Below are positions 1-6,511 of a stretch of 8,335 bases of DNA, piece after piece. A program made the translations under genes and the position numbers. Location of the stretch: contig JBDLHX010000099.1 in the NCBI GenBank assembly GCA_039715165.1, forward strand, positions 1 to 8,335. Reading direction: 5' to 3'. How positions within the stretch are numbered: position 1 is the first letter of the stretch; each line of letters opens with the position of its first letter. The stretch is from JAHEEL01 sp039715165. GTDB lineage: Bacteria > Actinomycetota > Acidimicrobiia > Spongiisociales > UBA5794. The notes beneath the pieces were generated by a model. That model worked only from the letters and a program-made list of their open reading frames with translations. It had not been told where the DNA came from and did not search any database.

Positions 1-389
1 TCCGCCTTCGGGAGCTTGCGCACCCACTGCGGGGCGAGCGTGATGTTGTCCAACACAGTGAGATGCGGGAACAGGTTGAATTGCTGGAACACCATCCCGA
101 CCTCGGCACGGATCTTCTCGACGTTCTTGATGTCGTTCGTCAACTCCATACCGTCGACGACGATCGAGCCTTCCTGGTGCGCTTCGAGACGGTTGATGCA
201 CCGGATCCAGGTCGACTTACCCGACCCGGACGGGCCGATCACGACGACCACTTCGCGTTCTCTGACCGTGGTCGTGACACCCTTGAGCGCCTGGAAGTCA
301 CCGAACCACTTCTTGACGCCGTCGCTGACGATCATCGCGTCGCCGAGGACTCGCTCCTGGGGCGCCGCCCCGTTTCCGTTGTTCTCCAT
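1..389 (-). CDS. aapP: Amino-acid ABC transporter ATP-binding protein, AapP/GlnQ type (C-terminus beyond window)
   Basis: This is the cytoplasmic ATPase that powers the Aap-type L-amino acid importer encoded just upstream. Only the first 129 codons are in the window. The reading frame starts at ATG 389-387, preceded by AAGGAG (400-395) at a 5-nt spacing, and stays open to the window edge. Visible motifs are the Walker A loop GPSGSGKST at residues 52-60 and the Q-loop segment VFQQFNLFPHLTVLDN at about 100-115. The stretch around RCINRLE and VDGMELTND is typical of the polar amino-acid ATPase family. The first ~20 residues are a short polar extension before the ABC domain. The signature LSGGQ, Walker B and H-loop lie outside the window, so activity cannot be judged. 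The gap from the aapM stop is 23 nt, consistent with one operon. Family assignment is secure; AapP rather than GlnQ rests on the neighbours. Confidence 0.95.
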   Translation of the reverse strand, partial: MENNGNGAAPQERVLGDAMIVSDGVKKWFGDFQALKGVTTTVREREVVVVIGPSGSGKSTWIRCINRLEAHQEGSIVVDGMELTNDIKNVEKIRAEVGMVFQQFNLFPHLTVLDNITLAPQWVRKLPKA

Positions 390-412
390 GTCGTCTCCTT
401 GAGTCCTTCAAA

Positions 413-2239
413 TCACCGTTCGCCGACGCCGAGCTTCTTCTCCAGCCGCAGCGAGATGCGGCTGAATGTGAAGGTGAACATCCAATAGACCACAGCGGCG
501 AACAGCAGCGTCTCTTTCATCGTCCCGAGGAACACGAACGGCTGAGTCTGGTTCGGGATGACCATTCGAGCGATGTGTAGGAAGTCGAAGAGGCTCACGA
601 TGGTGACGAGCGATGTGTCTTTGAAGAGTGCGATCACCTGACCGACGAGCGCAGGGATGACGGCCCGCAGCGCTTGGGGCAGGGTGATGAACACGGTGGT
701 TTGGGTCGTCGTGAGGCCCATCGCCTGGGCCGCCTCGTACTGGCCCTTCGGGATCGCCTGGAGACCACCACGCACGTTCTCGGCGAGATATGCGGCAGAG
801 AAGAACGTCATGGCCCCCATGGCACGCGCGACACCGCTGATCTCGACGCCGGGCGGGAGCGCAACGGGGAACATGATGAACCCCACGATGAGCCAGGTAA
901 TGAGCGGAACGCCGCGGACGAGTTCGATGTAGGTCGTCGCCATGAGCCGGAAGATCGGCATCTTCGACGTCCTAGCCAGAGCAAGGATGACGCCCAGCGG
1001 GAACGACAGCACGATCGCCGAGATCGCGAGCAACAGCGTAAGGGCGAAACCGCCAAGGAAGAACTTGCTCGTCGTCTCGACCGTCGATGGGGCGGTCAAG
1101 ATCATGATCACGTAGACGATCGTTGCCACGAGACCGGCCCACAGCCCGAGGAATCGCCACCGGCCCGCACCCTTGCCGCCGAACGTCGGTGCAAGCAGCG
1201 CAAACATCGCGGCCAGGAACAAGAGGAAGCGAACGACGAACTCCATCGGGACGAGGAACGACGCCAGTGCGACGACGAGCAGCACAGCTCCGAGGGCACG
1301 CCCCGCTTCTCCTCTGGTTCCAGCGATGAAGTTGAGGAGGAACCCGCCGACAACGATGAACACGAGAGCGAGCGGTAGGTACCACCTGAATGCCCGTCCA
1401 TAGTCGAGGTCAGGATCGCGCAAGATCACGAGGATGATGACCGGGAACGACGCCACCCAGAGACCGACGAGCGTCGACCTGACGGTGCCCTCGGGCAGTC
1501 GGCCTCGCAGGAGCCAGGACACCCAGTAGATAGCCACAGCGATGATCGCGATGACGGTCCACGGGGTTGTCGTAGACGATGCAACCTTCTCGAAGACGAT
1601 CGTCTGGACGCCGTCGATCCTCGTCGGCTGCGGAAGCGACACCGTCCACATGAAGACGAGCACGCCCACGATGACGACGAGCACGATGCCGAGAATCGGA
1701 ATCGTCTGATCTTTCGCCCGGTCTCCGGGAACCCTACGCAGGAGGTAGCCACCGACGGCCAGCACGGCGCCCACGATGAGCCAGCCGGCGAAGCCGCTCA
1801 CGGACTCGATTCCGAGCGGTGAGAAGGAGAAGCCCCACGGGCCGACGAGCGCTCCGAGGATCGCTGCGACGCCGATTCCGACGAGGCTCGTGCCCAGCTT
1901 GCGCGGGGACGTTCTCCCGCCGACACGGTAGAACGCGAAACTCGCAGCGAGGAGCACCGCCACGATGGCAACCGAGACCCAGACCCGTGTGAACTGTACC
2001 TCCGGGTAGGCCTGGACCATGAGCAGCCGCATGTTGTACGTCACCGCGTCCCAGCGGCGATCTTCAGCGAAGATGAACGTCAGAAGACCGCGGTAGGCGA
2101 AGAGGACCAGGAGCAACGCCAGGACCGTCGTGACCGTCGAGGCGGGGCTCGAGAAGAGGTTCTCGCGCAGCCACACCCGGGCGCGATGTGGCGGTGGCTC
2201 GGGAGCGAGTTCGGCAGCGTCCATGACTTCGATCGTCAT
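413..2239 (-). CDS. aapM: Amino-acid ABC transporter permease, AapM type, with enlarged membrane region
   Basis: Inner-membrane permease of the Aap importer, predicted to pair with AapQ to form the channel. It is 608 aa, against roughly 380 aa that I recall for Rhizobium AapM. The N-terminus (residues 22-60, with W23, R25 and NLFSS at 27-31) looks like the AapM family start. A run of hydrophobic segments follows, by eye at about 35-57, 86-105, 116-136, 147-166, 180-201, 227-245, 256-273, 287-306, 315-351 and 361-381. The binding-protein-dependent transport domain occupies about 393-600. It contains ELVRGVPLIT at 439-448, AENVRGGLQAIPKGQYEAA at 486-504 and the EAA loop (E502, A503, A504, G508, LPQALR at 520-525) that contacts the ATPase. 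ATG 2239-2237 begins 1 nt after the aapQ stop, with GGAG about 7 nt upstream, so translation is probably coupled. The function of the extra helices is unknown to me. Confidence 0.93.
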   Translation of the reverse strand: MTIEVMDAAELAPEPPPHRARVWLRENLFSSPASTVTTVLALLLVLFAYRGLLTFIFAEDRRWDAVTYNMRLLMVQAYPEVQFTRVWVSVAIVAVLLAASFAFYRVGGRTSPRKLGTSLVGIGVAAILGALVGPWGFSFSPLGIESVSGFAGWLIVGAVLAVGGYLLRRVPGDRAKDQTIPILGIVLVVIVGVLVFMWTVSLPQPTRIDGVQTIVFEKVASSTTTPWTVIAIIAVAIYWVSWLLRGRLPEGTVRSTLVGLWVASFPVIILVILRDPDLDYGRAFRWYLPLALVFIVVGGFLLNFIAGTRGEAGRALGAVLLVVALASFLVPMEFVVRFLLFLAAMFALLAPTFGGKGAGRWRFLGLWAGLVATIVYVIMILTAPSTVETTSKFFLGGFALTLLLAISAIVLSFPLGVILALARTSKMPIFRLMATTYIELVRGVPLITWLIVGFIMFPVALPPGVEISGVARAMGAMTFFSAAYLAENVRGGLQAIPKGQYEAAQAMGLTTTQTTVFITLPQALRAVIPALVGQVIALFKDTSLVTIVSLFDFLHIARMVIPNQTQPFVFLGTMKETLLFAAVVYWMFTFTFSRISLRLEKKLGVGER

Positions 2240-2240
2240 C

Positions 2241-3788
2241 TCATCGCTCCACGAGTCTCATCTTGCGGTTGTAGTAATTGACGATGGCAGAGATCAAGAG
2301 GCTGCCGGTCACGAAGAATCCCATCCAGACGAGAACAACTGGGAGGGACTGGCCGGTCTGGTTCATGATCGTGAATCCGACGGCAACGATGTCCGCAAAC
2401 GCGACGCCGATCCCGAGCGAGGTGTTCTTGAAGAGGTTGAGGTACTGGTTCCCTATCGGCGGAAGGATGATGCGGAAGGCCTGCGGAAGGATGATGAGTC
2501 GCAGATACTGCGACCGGGTCAGCCCGACCGCCTGTGCAGCCTCGGTCTGGCCCTTCGACACAGCGAGAATGCCGCCACGGACGATCTCCGCGATGAACGC
2601 CGCGGTGTAGAGGGTGACCCCCATCCAGACCGCGAAGAACGGGACCGTCATGACCATCCCGGTTGTCCCGTATTGGACGAACCCGGCCCCGCGGATCTCC
2701 ACGATCGGCTTCTGGAAGACGAGCGGGTTGCCGCCGTTGTTCGCGAAGCCGTCTCCAAGCCAGTCGAAGACATTCGAGAGACCGATGAGCGCCAACTCCG
2801 GCATCGAGACACGAACCCCGGCAACGGTCGTGATGGTGATCCCGCCAAGCACGAAGATCACAATCGCGACGAGGATGCCCGCCAAGGCTGCGAAGATCAC
2901 GCGGAACCAGTCGTCGTCGGTCAGCTTCCCGAAGCCCGCGGGGGTACGCCGTGACTCGAAGAAGTTCCTGATCCACATCCCCGCGACGATCACCGAGGCT
3001 GCTGCGAGGAGGAGCGGGACCAGGAACGGCGGAAGGCCCGCAAGGAGATCTGCGATCCAATGCCAGACGGGGGACATGAATGCCAGAAGCGGCCAAGCGA
3101 ACCACCCGACGACGGCAAACAGGAGAACGGTGAGGAGCCAGAACGTCCCCGGGTAGCTCGGCTGCCCGGTCTCCTCTTGGTGGCGGTGCCTCATCTTCGA
3201 CACGTAGCGGCCGGCGATGATGCCGGCGATGACGAACGTCAGCCACGGCCAGAAGCCCCCATTCCAGAACACCCACGCGAACGAGAAGCCCTTGGCTGAG
3301 GCCTTGAACCAGTACTCACCGACATCCTCAGGGGCCAGGGCCGGCAGGGCGATAGCGAGCGCCGACCAGAAGAAGATCTGGACGAGGAGGGGGATGTTGC
3401 GGATCGTCTCGATGTAGGCGGTGGAGATCTTGTTGACGATCCAATTGTGCGACAGGCGGCCGATCCCGATCAGCGTCCCGAGGATCGACGCAGCGAGGAT
3501 GCCTGAGATCGTGACCCGGAGGGTGTTCATCGCGCCGACGGCGAGAGCCCGAACGCCGCTGTCAGGCTTTGTGTCGATGCCCTCCCGGATGTCGACGCCG
3601 GTCGGGTCGGTCAGCCAGTCGAATCCGAACGAGACGCCGGAGTTGGCGAAGTTCTCGAACGCCTGGCTGCCGAGCAACACGAAGAGCCCCGTAGCGGCGG
3701 CCAGGGCGACGACCTGCGCTAGCCACTTGAGGAACGTGGCGTTCCTCCAAAGTGGTGCTTTCTCCTGCTGCCGAACAGTCACCGCCAC
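2241..3788 (-). CDS. aapQ: Amino-acid ABC transporter permease, AapQ type, with large insert in the transport domain
   Basis: Inner-membrane permease, partner of AapM. It is 515 aa, against about 400 aa that I recall for Rhizobium AapQ. The first hydrophobic segment is at 23-41. The first half of the transport domain lies at 80-150, including GAMNTL, IGIGRLSHNW and ETIRNIPLLVQIFFW. A long insert at roughly 150-380 carries about four hydrophobic segments (169-193, 214-237, 254-273, 296-316) and the basic loop MRHRHQEETGQP. The second half (384-515) holds EIVRGGILAVSKGQTEAAQA at 401-420, the EAA loop ending LPQAFR at 434-439, NQTGQS near 476-481 and the family-typical C-terminus LVER. The start is GTG at 3788-3786, because the upstream frame holds no ATG, GTG or TTG before a stop at 3842-3840. 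GGAGG lies about 10 nt upstream of the GTG, and the 8-bp palindrome CACCGGTG (3786-3793) overlaps it. This suggests weak initiation. Confidence 0.93.
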   Translation of the reverse strand: MAVTVRQQEKAPLWRNATFLKWLAQVVALAAATGLFVLLGSQAFENFANSGVSFGFDWLTDPTGVDIREGIDTKPDSGVRALAVGAMNTLRVTISGILAASILGTLIGIGRLSHNWIVNKISTAYIETIRNIPLLVQIFFWSALAIALPALAPEDVGEYWFKASAKGFSFAWVFWNGGFWPWLTFVIAGIIAGRYVSKMRHRHQEETGQPSYPGTFWLLTVLLFAVVGWFAWPLLAFMSPVWHWIADLLAGLPPFLVPLLLAAASVIVAGMWIRNFFESRRTPAGFGKLTDDDWFRVIFAALAGILVAIVIFVLGGITITTVAGVRVSMPELALIGLSNVFDWLGDGFANNGGNPLVFQKPIVEIRGAGFVQYGTTGMVMTVPFFAVWMGVTLYTAAFIAEIVRGGILAVSKGQTEAAQAVGLTRSQYLRLIILPQAFRIILPPIGNQYLNLFKNTSLGIGVAFADIVAVGFTIMNQTGQSLPVVLVWMGFFVTGSLLISAIVNYYNRKMRLVER

Positions 3789-3797
3789 CGGTGATAA

Positions 3798-3827
3798 CCC
3801 TCCCGCCGACCCTCCGCCGGCTCCTCC
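3798..3827 (-). promoter_or_regulatory. G-rich leader of aapQ with three Shine-Dalgarno-like motifs at 12-nt period
   Basis: Read on the minus strand, GGAGGA (3827-3822), GGAGGG (3815-3810) and GGAGGG (3803-3798) recur at exactly 12-nt steps just upstream of the GTG start of aapQ. Only the last copy is at a workable distance from the start (about 10 nt). The upstream copies could act as ribosome standby sites, or the many short G runs could fold into a two-tier G-quadruplex. Both roles are inference; the spacing and bases are read directly. Confidence 0.4.
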
Positions 3828-3852
3828 GAGGATTGCACCCTAGTCACACAGG

Positions 3853-3880
3853 AAGCGGGGGTGCCGAAGCACCCCCGCTT
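3853..3880 (-). terminator. Perfect 12-bp hairpin with UUCG tetraloop between aapJ and aapQ (attenuator or mRNA stabiliser)
   Basis: The arms 3853-3864 and 3869-3880 are perfect reverse complements around a 4-nt loop. On the minus-strand transcript the loop is TTCG closed by C-G, which is the hyperstable C(UUCG)G tetraloop. The hairpin begins 22 nt after the aapJ stop. The sequence after the stem on that strand is CCTGTGTGACTAG, which lacks a U-run, so this is not a canonical strong intrinsic terminator. It more likely causes partial termination or protects the aapJ mRNA 3' end, giving more binding protein than permease. Weak bidirectional use is possible, since the plus-strand flank TTTCGTGTTCG is somewhat richer in T. 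Confidence 0.75.
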
Positions 3881-3902
3881 TCGTGTTCGTCGGTCGCTTC
3901 GA

Positions 3903-5036
3903 TCAGCGAGCCGGCGGGGCGTAGATGAGGCCGCCGTCGAACCACTGCATGTTGAACGAGCCCTCGCGCTCGAGACCGAGCGGGCCGGTCAGGTTGCGCT
4001 CGAAGATCTCGCCGTAGTTCCCGACCTGCTTGATGACCTGGTAGAAGGCATCCGCCTTCAGGCCCATCTTGGTCTGCAACTCACCCTCGTCCTCGCCGAA
4101 GAGGCGAGCAAGCTCAGGTGTGGCCGCCTTGTCGGCATCGATGCTCGCCGAGGTCACGCCGTTCTCGTCGGCGATGAAGGTCGCGAACACAGTCCACTGG
4201 ACCACGTCCATCCACTTCGAATCGTTCTGGCGAACGACGGGGCCGAGCGGCTCCTTCGAGATCGGGGCCGTCGGGAAGATCACCCAGTTCTCGGCACCCG
4301 GCGTACCGGCCTGCGTCTCGGCAGAGCGGTGGCCGAACAGGCCCGAACCGTCGGTCGTCACGAGGTCACACGTGCCGGCCTTGAACTTCTCCATCGCCTC
4401 TGGGAACTGCTCGACGGTCTCGACCGTGATCGTCACACCTGCCAGCTCAGCACCCTCGGAGATGTTCTTCTCCGTCGTCGTGCCGGCGTTCGTGCACACC
4501 ACGGCTCCGTCGAGGGCCTCGAAGCCGGAATCGGCCGTGAGGCTCGTCAGCGTCTCCGGGTTGCCCATCATCTGCTGACCGTCGTAGTACGTCGTCGCAA
4601 CGAAGTCCAAGCCAATGTCCGTGTCACGGCTCTGGGTCCAGGTCGTGTTGCGGATCAGCACGTCGACCTCGTTGTTCTTCAACGCCTCGAAACGGGCCGC
4701 CGCGCTGAGCGGCGTGAACTCGACCGCGTTCGCGTCGCCGAGAACGGCCGCAGCAACAGCGCGGCAGAGGTCGGCGTCGAACCCGGTCGCGGTGCCGTCG
4801 GCCTGCGTCTCAGAGAAACCTGGCGCCGAGCCGCCGACGCCGCACTTGAGCGTGCCGCGATCGATCACGTCGTCGAGTGTGCTTTCGCCCGTCGAAATGG
4901 TCTCCTGACCAGTCTCGGTCTCCGTCTCACCACCACCGGCAGTCGTTGTTGTTTCGTCTGCGTCGCCGTCGCCACTGCCGCAAGCGGCTGCGACGAGAGC
5001 GAGCACTGCAAAGAGCAGCACAAGTCGCTTCATCAT
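3903..5036 (-). CDS. aapJ: General L-amino acid-binding lipoprotein, AapJ family
   Basis: Substrate-binding component that captures L-amino acids outside the membrane and delivers them to AapQ/AapM. It is 377 aa from ATG 5036-5034. Residues 1-19 form a lipoprotein signal: MMKR, a hydrophobic core, then VAAAC with the lipidated Cys at 19. A disordered acidic/Thr linker runs to about residue 52. Family hallmarks follow: TLKCGVGGSAPGFS (62-75), GFDADLCRA (85-93), DVLIRNTTWTQSRDT (125-139), YYDGQ (150-154), GAVVCTNAGTTTEKN (177-191), ISKEPLGPVVRQND (259-272), GNYGEIFER (339-347) and the C-terminal GGLIYAPPAR. C65/C91 and C181/C223 are candidate disulfide pairs. The start was chosen because AGGGG lies 9 nt upstream and the signal peptide begins here. 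ATG 5033 is the next choice, and an upstream ATG at 5075 would put an acidic stretch before the signal. This is the first gene of the operon, with its own hairpin leader. The exact amino-acid specificity cannot be read. Confidence 0.95.
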   Translation of the reverse strand: MMKRLVLLFAVLALVAAACGSGDGDADETTTTAGGGETETETGQETISTGESTLDDVIDRGTLKCGVGGSAPGFSETQADGTATGFDADLCRAVAAAVLGDANAVEFTPLSAAARFEALKNNEVDVLIRNTTWTQSRDTDIGLDFVATTYYDGQQMMGNPETLTSLTADSGFEALDGAVVCTNAGTTTEKNISEGAELAGVTITVETVEQFPEAMEKFKAGTCDLVTTDGSGLFGHRSAETQAGTPGAENWVIFPTAPISKEPLGPVVRQNDSKWMDVVQWTVFATFIADENGVTSASIDADKAATPELARLFGEDEGELQTKMGLKADAFYQVIKQVGNYGEIFERNLTGPLGLEREGSFNMQWFDGGLIYAPPAR

Positions 5037-5058
5037 TGTGGGATACCCCTTCTCTTCC

Positions 5059-5076
5059 TCCAACATTTCCAACATT
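5059..5076. repeat. Tandem 9-nt repeat in the aapJ leader
   Basis: The 9-mer TCCAACATT occurs twice head to tail (5059-5067 and 5068-5076), reading AATGTTGGA twice on the aapJ strand. The upstream copy overlaps the end of the leader inverted repeat by four bases, and the pair sits 8-9 nt upstream of the aapJ Shine-Dalgarno. It may be a protein-binding site or a chance slippage duplication. Confidence 0.45.
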
Positions 5077-5117
5077 CCCCAGACTTGGGCTCATAGCCCC
5101 CACCCGTTTGGGGAATG
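5073..5117 (-). promoter_or_regulatory. Nested inverted repeat or 5' leader hairpin of aapJ
   Basis: The outer arms 5073-5084 and 5106-5117 are complementary at 11 of 12 positions (core CATTCCCC / GGGGAATG, perfect over 8 bp). The 21-nt interior contains a second perfect inverted repeat, GGGCT (5087-5091) and AGCCC (5095-5099), around a 3-nt loop. In the minus-strand transcript this would fold into a stem topped by an inner stem-loop. If the candidate -10 at 5130-5125 is used, transcription would begin at or next to the base of the stem. It could be an mRNA-stabilising 5' hairpin, a regulatory leader or a dimer-binding operator. Complementarity is read directly; function is inferred. Confidence 0.6.
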
Positions 5118-5124
5118 GCACGAC

Positions 5125-5154
5125 AACATAGTCGGGTGCTTCGACGCGACACAA
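5125..5154 (-). promoter_or_regulatory. Candidate sigma-70-type promoter for aapJQMP
   Basis: On the minus strand, TTGTGT (5154-5149) and TATGTT (5130-5125) are separated by 18 nt. The first matches TTGACA at 3 of 6 positions and the second matches TATAAT at 4 of 6. The expected transcription start is near 5118, about 80 nt before the aapJ start codon. This is a weak match found by eye and is supported only by position. Confidence 0.3.
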
Positions 5155-5198
5155 GCGATCGCGGACTTGGGACCGATGAGCGGCCGCGGCGGAATCGG

Positions 5199-5204
5199 TA
5201 GGAT
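5199..5204 (+). promoter_or_regulatory. Candidate -10 element for the purADEB operon
   Basis: TAGGAT matches the TAnnnT form of a -10 box and would start a transcript roughly 20 nt before the purA start codon. No convincing -35 lies 16-18 nt upstream (ATGAGC at 5176-5181 matches 3 of 6 positions). I see no purine-box palindrome or riboswitch in the leader. Low confidence. Confidence 0.25.
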
Positions 5205-5218
5205 TGCCTCCTACAACC

Positions 5219-5223
5219 GGAGG
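5219..5223 (+). promoter_or_regulatory. Shine-Dalgarno of purA, fixes the start at 5231
   Basis: GGAGG ends 7 nt before ATG 5231, an ideal spacing. It decides against the in-frame TTG at 5204, which would add nine residues and has no comparable site upstream. Confidence 0.85.
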
Positions 5224-5230
5224 AGAGCAC

Positions 5231-6511
5231 ATGCCGGCCACGGTGATCCTCGGAGCCCAGTGGGGTGACGAAGGAAAAGGGAAGATCACCGATCGCTACT
5301 CGCAGGACGCCGATGTCGTTGTCCGCTATCAGGGCGGCAACAACGCAGGGCACACGATCGTGGTCGAAGGCGAGCGCTTCGCGTTGAGCCTCATCCCCTC
5401 CGGCGTCCTCTACCCGCAGGTCACGCCGGTCATCGGGAACGGGACCGTCGTCGACCCTGCCGTCCTCATCAGAGAGATGGACGAACTCACCGAGCGGGGC
5501 ATCGACCCATCTCGAGTCCGAGTCTCCGGCAATGCGCACGTCATCATGCCGTATCACCGGAAGCTCGACGCGGTGCTCGAGCGCTACCTGGGTGAGCAGC
5601 AGATCGGGACGACGAAGCGGGGCATCGGCCCTGCGTACATGGACAAGTACTCCCGGTTCGGGATTCGGATGCAGGACCTCTTCGATCCGAAGATCTTTCG
5701 CGAGAAGCTCGAAGTGGCGCTCAAGGACAAGAACAAGCATCTCCAGAAGGTCTACAACCAACTGCCCTTGGACATCGACGAGATCTACGAGGAGTACCTC
5801 GGGTACGCGGACCGGATCCAGGGCCACATCACCGACACGTCGCTCCTCATATGGGAGGCCATCCACAGCGGCAAGAACGTCCTGTTCGAGGGAGCACAAG
5901 GGACGCTGCTCGACATCGACCACGGCACCTACCCGTTCGTGACGTCGTCGAACCCGACTGCCGGCGGGGCGACCACGGGATCGGGCATCGGGCCGCGGGA
6001 CATCGACAACGTGATCGGCGTGGCGAAGGCCTACATCACCCGCGTCGGCACGGGACCGTTCCCAACCGAACTGCTGAACGAGACCGGCGATCGGTTGATT
6101 GATATCGGCGGAGAGTACGGCGTCGTGACGGGCCGCCGCCGCCGCACCGGCTGGCTCGACGCCGTCGCGCTGCGTTACTCGGCCAGGGTCAACGGCCTCA
6201 CCGAGATCGCGCTCACGAAGCTCGACATCCTCTCCCACTTCGACCCGATCAAGATCGCCATCGCCTACGACCACCAAGGTGAGACGTATACCGAGTTCCC
6301 ACGCCAGCAGCGTGTCCTCCACGACTGCAAGCCGGTCTACGAAGAGCACGAAGGCTGGGGCGTCGATATCACGGGCGTCGAGTCGTACGAGGACCTGCCG
6401 GAAGCAGCAAAACGGTACGTCGCGCGCATCGAGGAGCTGACGGGAGTGTGGATTTCGTCGGTCGGCGTCGGCCCGGGCCGAGAGGCCACGCTCATGCGCC
6501 CGAAGTCATGA
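5231..6511 (+). CDS. purA: Adenylosuccinate synthetase
   Basis: Catalyses the GTP-dependent condensation of IMP with aspartate to adenylosuccinate, the first committed step to AMP, in the cytoplasm. It is 426 aa, full length for the family. The N-terminal GTP-binding loop is GAQWGDEGKGK (8-18), with catalytic Asp13. GGNNAGHT (35-42) carries catalytic His41. Both fall at the E. coli positions. GTTKRGIGPAYMDKYSRFG (126-144) contacts IMP. FEGAQGTLLDIDHGTYPFVT (219-238) and NPTAGGATTGSGIGP (241-255) follow. GRRRRTGWLD (301-310) holds the arginines equivalent to R303/R305 of the aspartate loop. TKLD (329-332) is the guanine-specificity motif, and VGVGPGREAT (411-420) closes the protein. No expected motif is missing. 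It is the first gene of the operon and overlaps purD by 4 nt. Confidence 0.98.
   Translation: MPATVILGAQWGDEGKGKITDRYSQDADVVVRYQGGNNAGHTIVVEGERFALSLIPSGVLYPQVTPVIGNGTVVDPAVLIREMDELTERGIDPSRVRVSGNAHVIMPYHRKLDAVLERYLGEQQIGTTKRGIGPAYMDKYSRFGIRMQDLFDPKIFREKLEVALKDKNKHLQKVYNQLPLDIDEIYEEYLGYADRIQGHITDTSLLIWEAIHSGKNVLFEGAQGTLLDIDHGTYPFVTSSNPTAGGATTGSGIGPRDIDNVIGVAKAYITRVGTGPFPTELLNETGDRLIDIGGEYGVVTGRRRRTGWLDAVALRYSARVNGLTEIALTKLDILSHFDPIKIAIAYDHQGETYTEFPRQQRVLHDCKPVYEEHEGWGVDITGVESYEDLPEAAKRYVARIEELTGVWISSVGVGPGREATLMRPKS

Noticed and set aside
2236..3276. 346-codon minus-strand frame overlapping aapQ
   Set aside because: It overlaps the well-supported AapQ frame on the same strand in another frame, and its product is Arg/Pro-rich and lacks membrane segments.
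5037..5075. Upstream ATG at 5075 extending AapJ by 13 residues
   Set aside because: It would place an acidic stretch before the lipoprotein signal, whereas ATG 5036 has a usable ribosome site and gives a standard signal peptide.
3861..5096. 411-codon open frame on the plus strand lying over aapJ
   Set aside because: Same cause: it mirrors aapJ, its protein is rich in Arg, His and Leu with no recognisable domain, and it has no supported start site.
5204..5230. In-frame TTG giving a longer PurA
   Set aside because: The GGAGG at 5219-5223 is ideally placed for ATG 5231, and the catalytic Asp13 and His41 fall at the E. coli positions only with that start.
5033..6349. 438-codon open frame on the minus strand lying over purA
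   Set aside because: It is fully antisense to an unmistakable purA, its translation is low-complexity and Arg/Val/Asp-rich with no motif, and long antisense frames are expected from high-GC codon bias.
6448..6507. 20-residue N-terminal extension of PurD
   Set aside because: These codons lie inside purA in another frame, encode an Arg/Pro/Gly-rich stretch, and the PurD family begins at the Met encoded at 6508.
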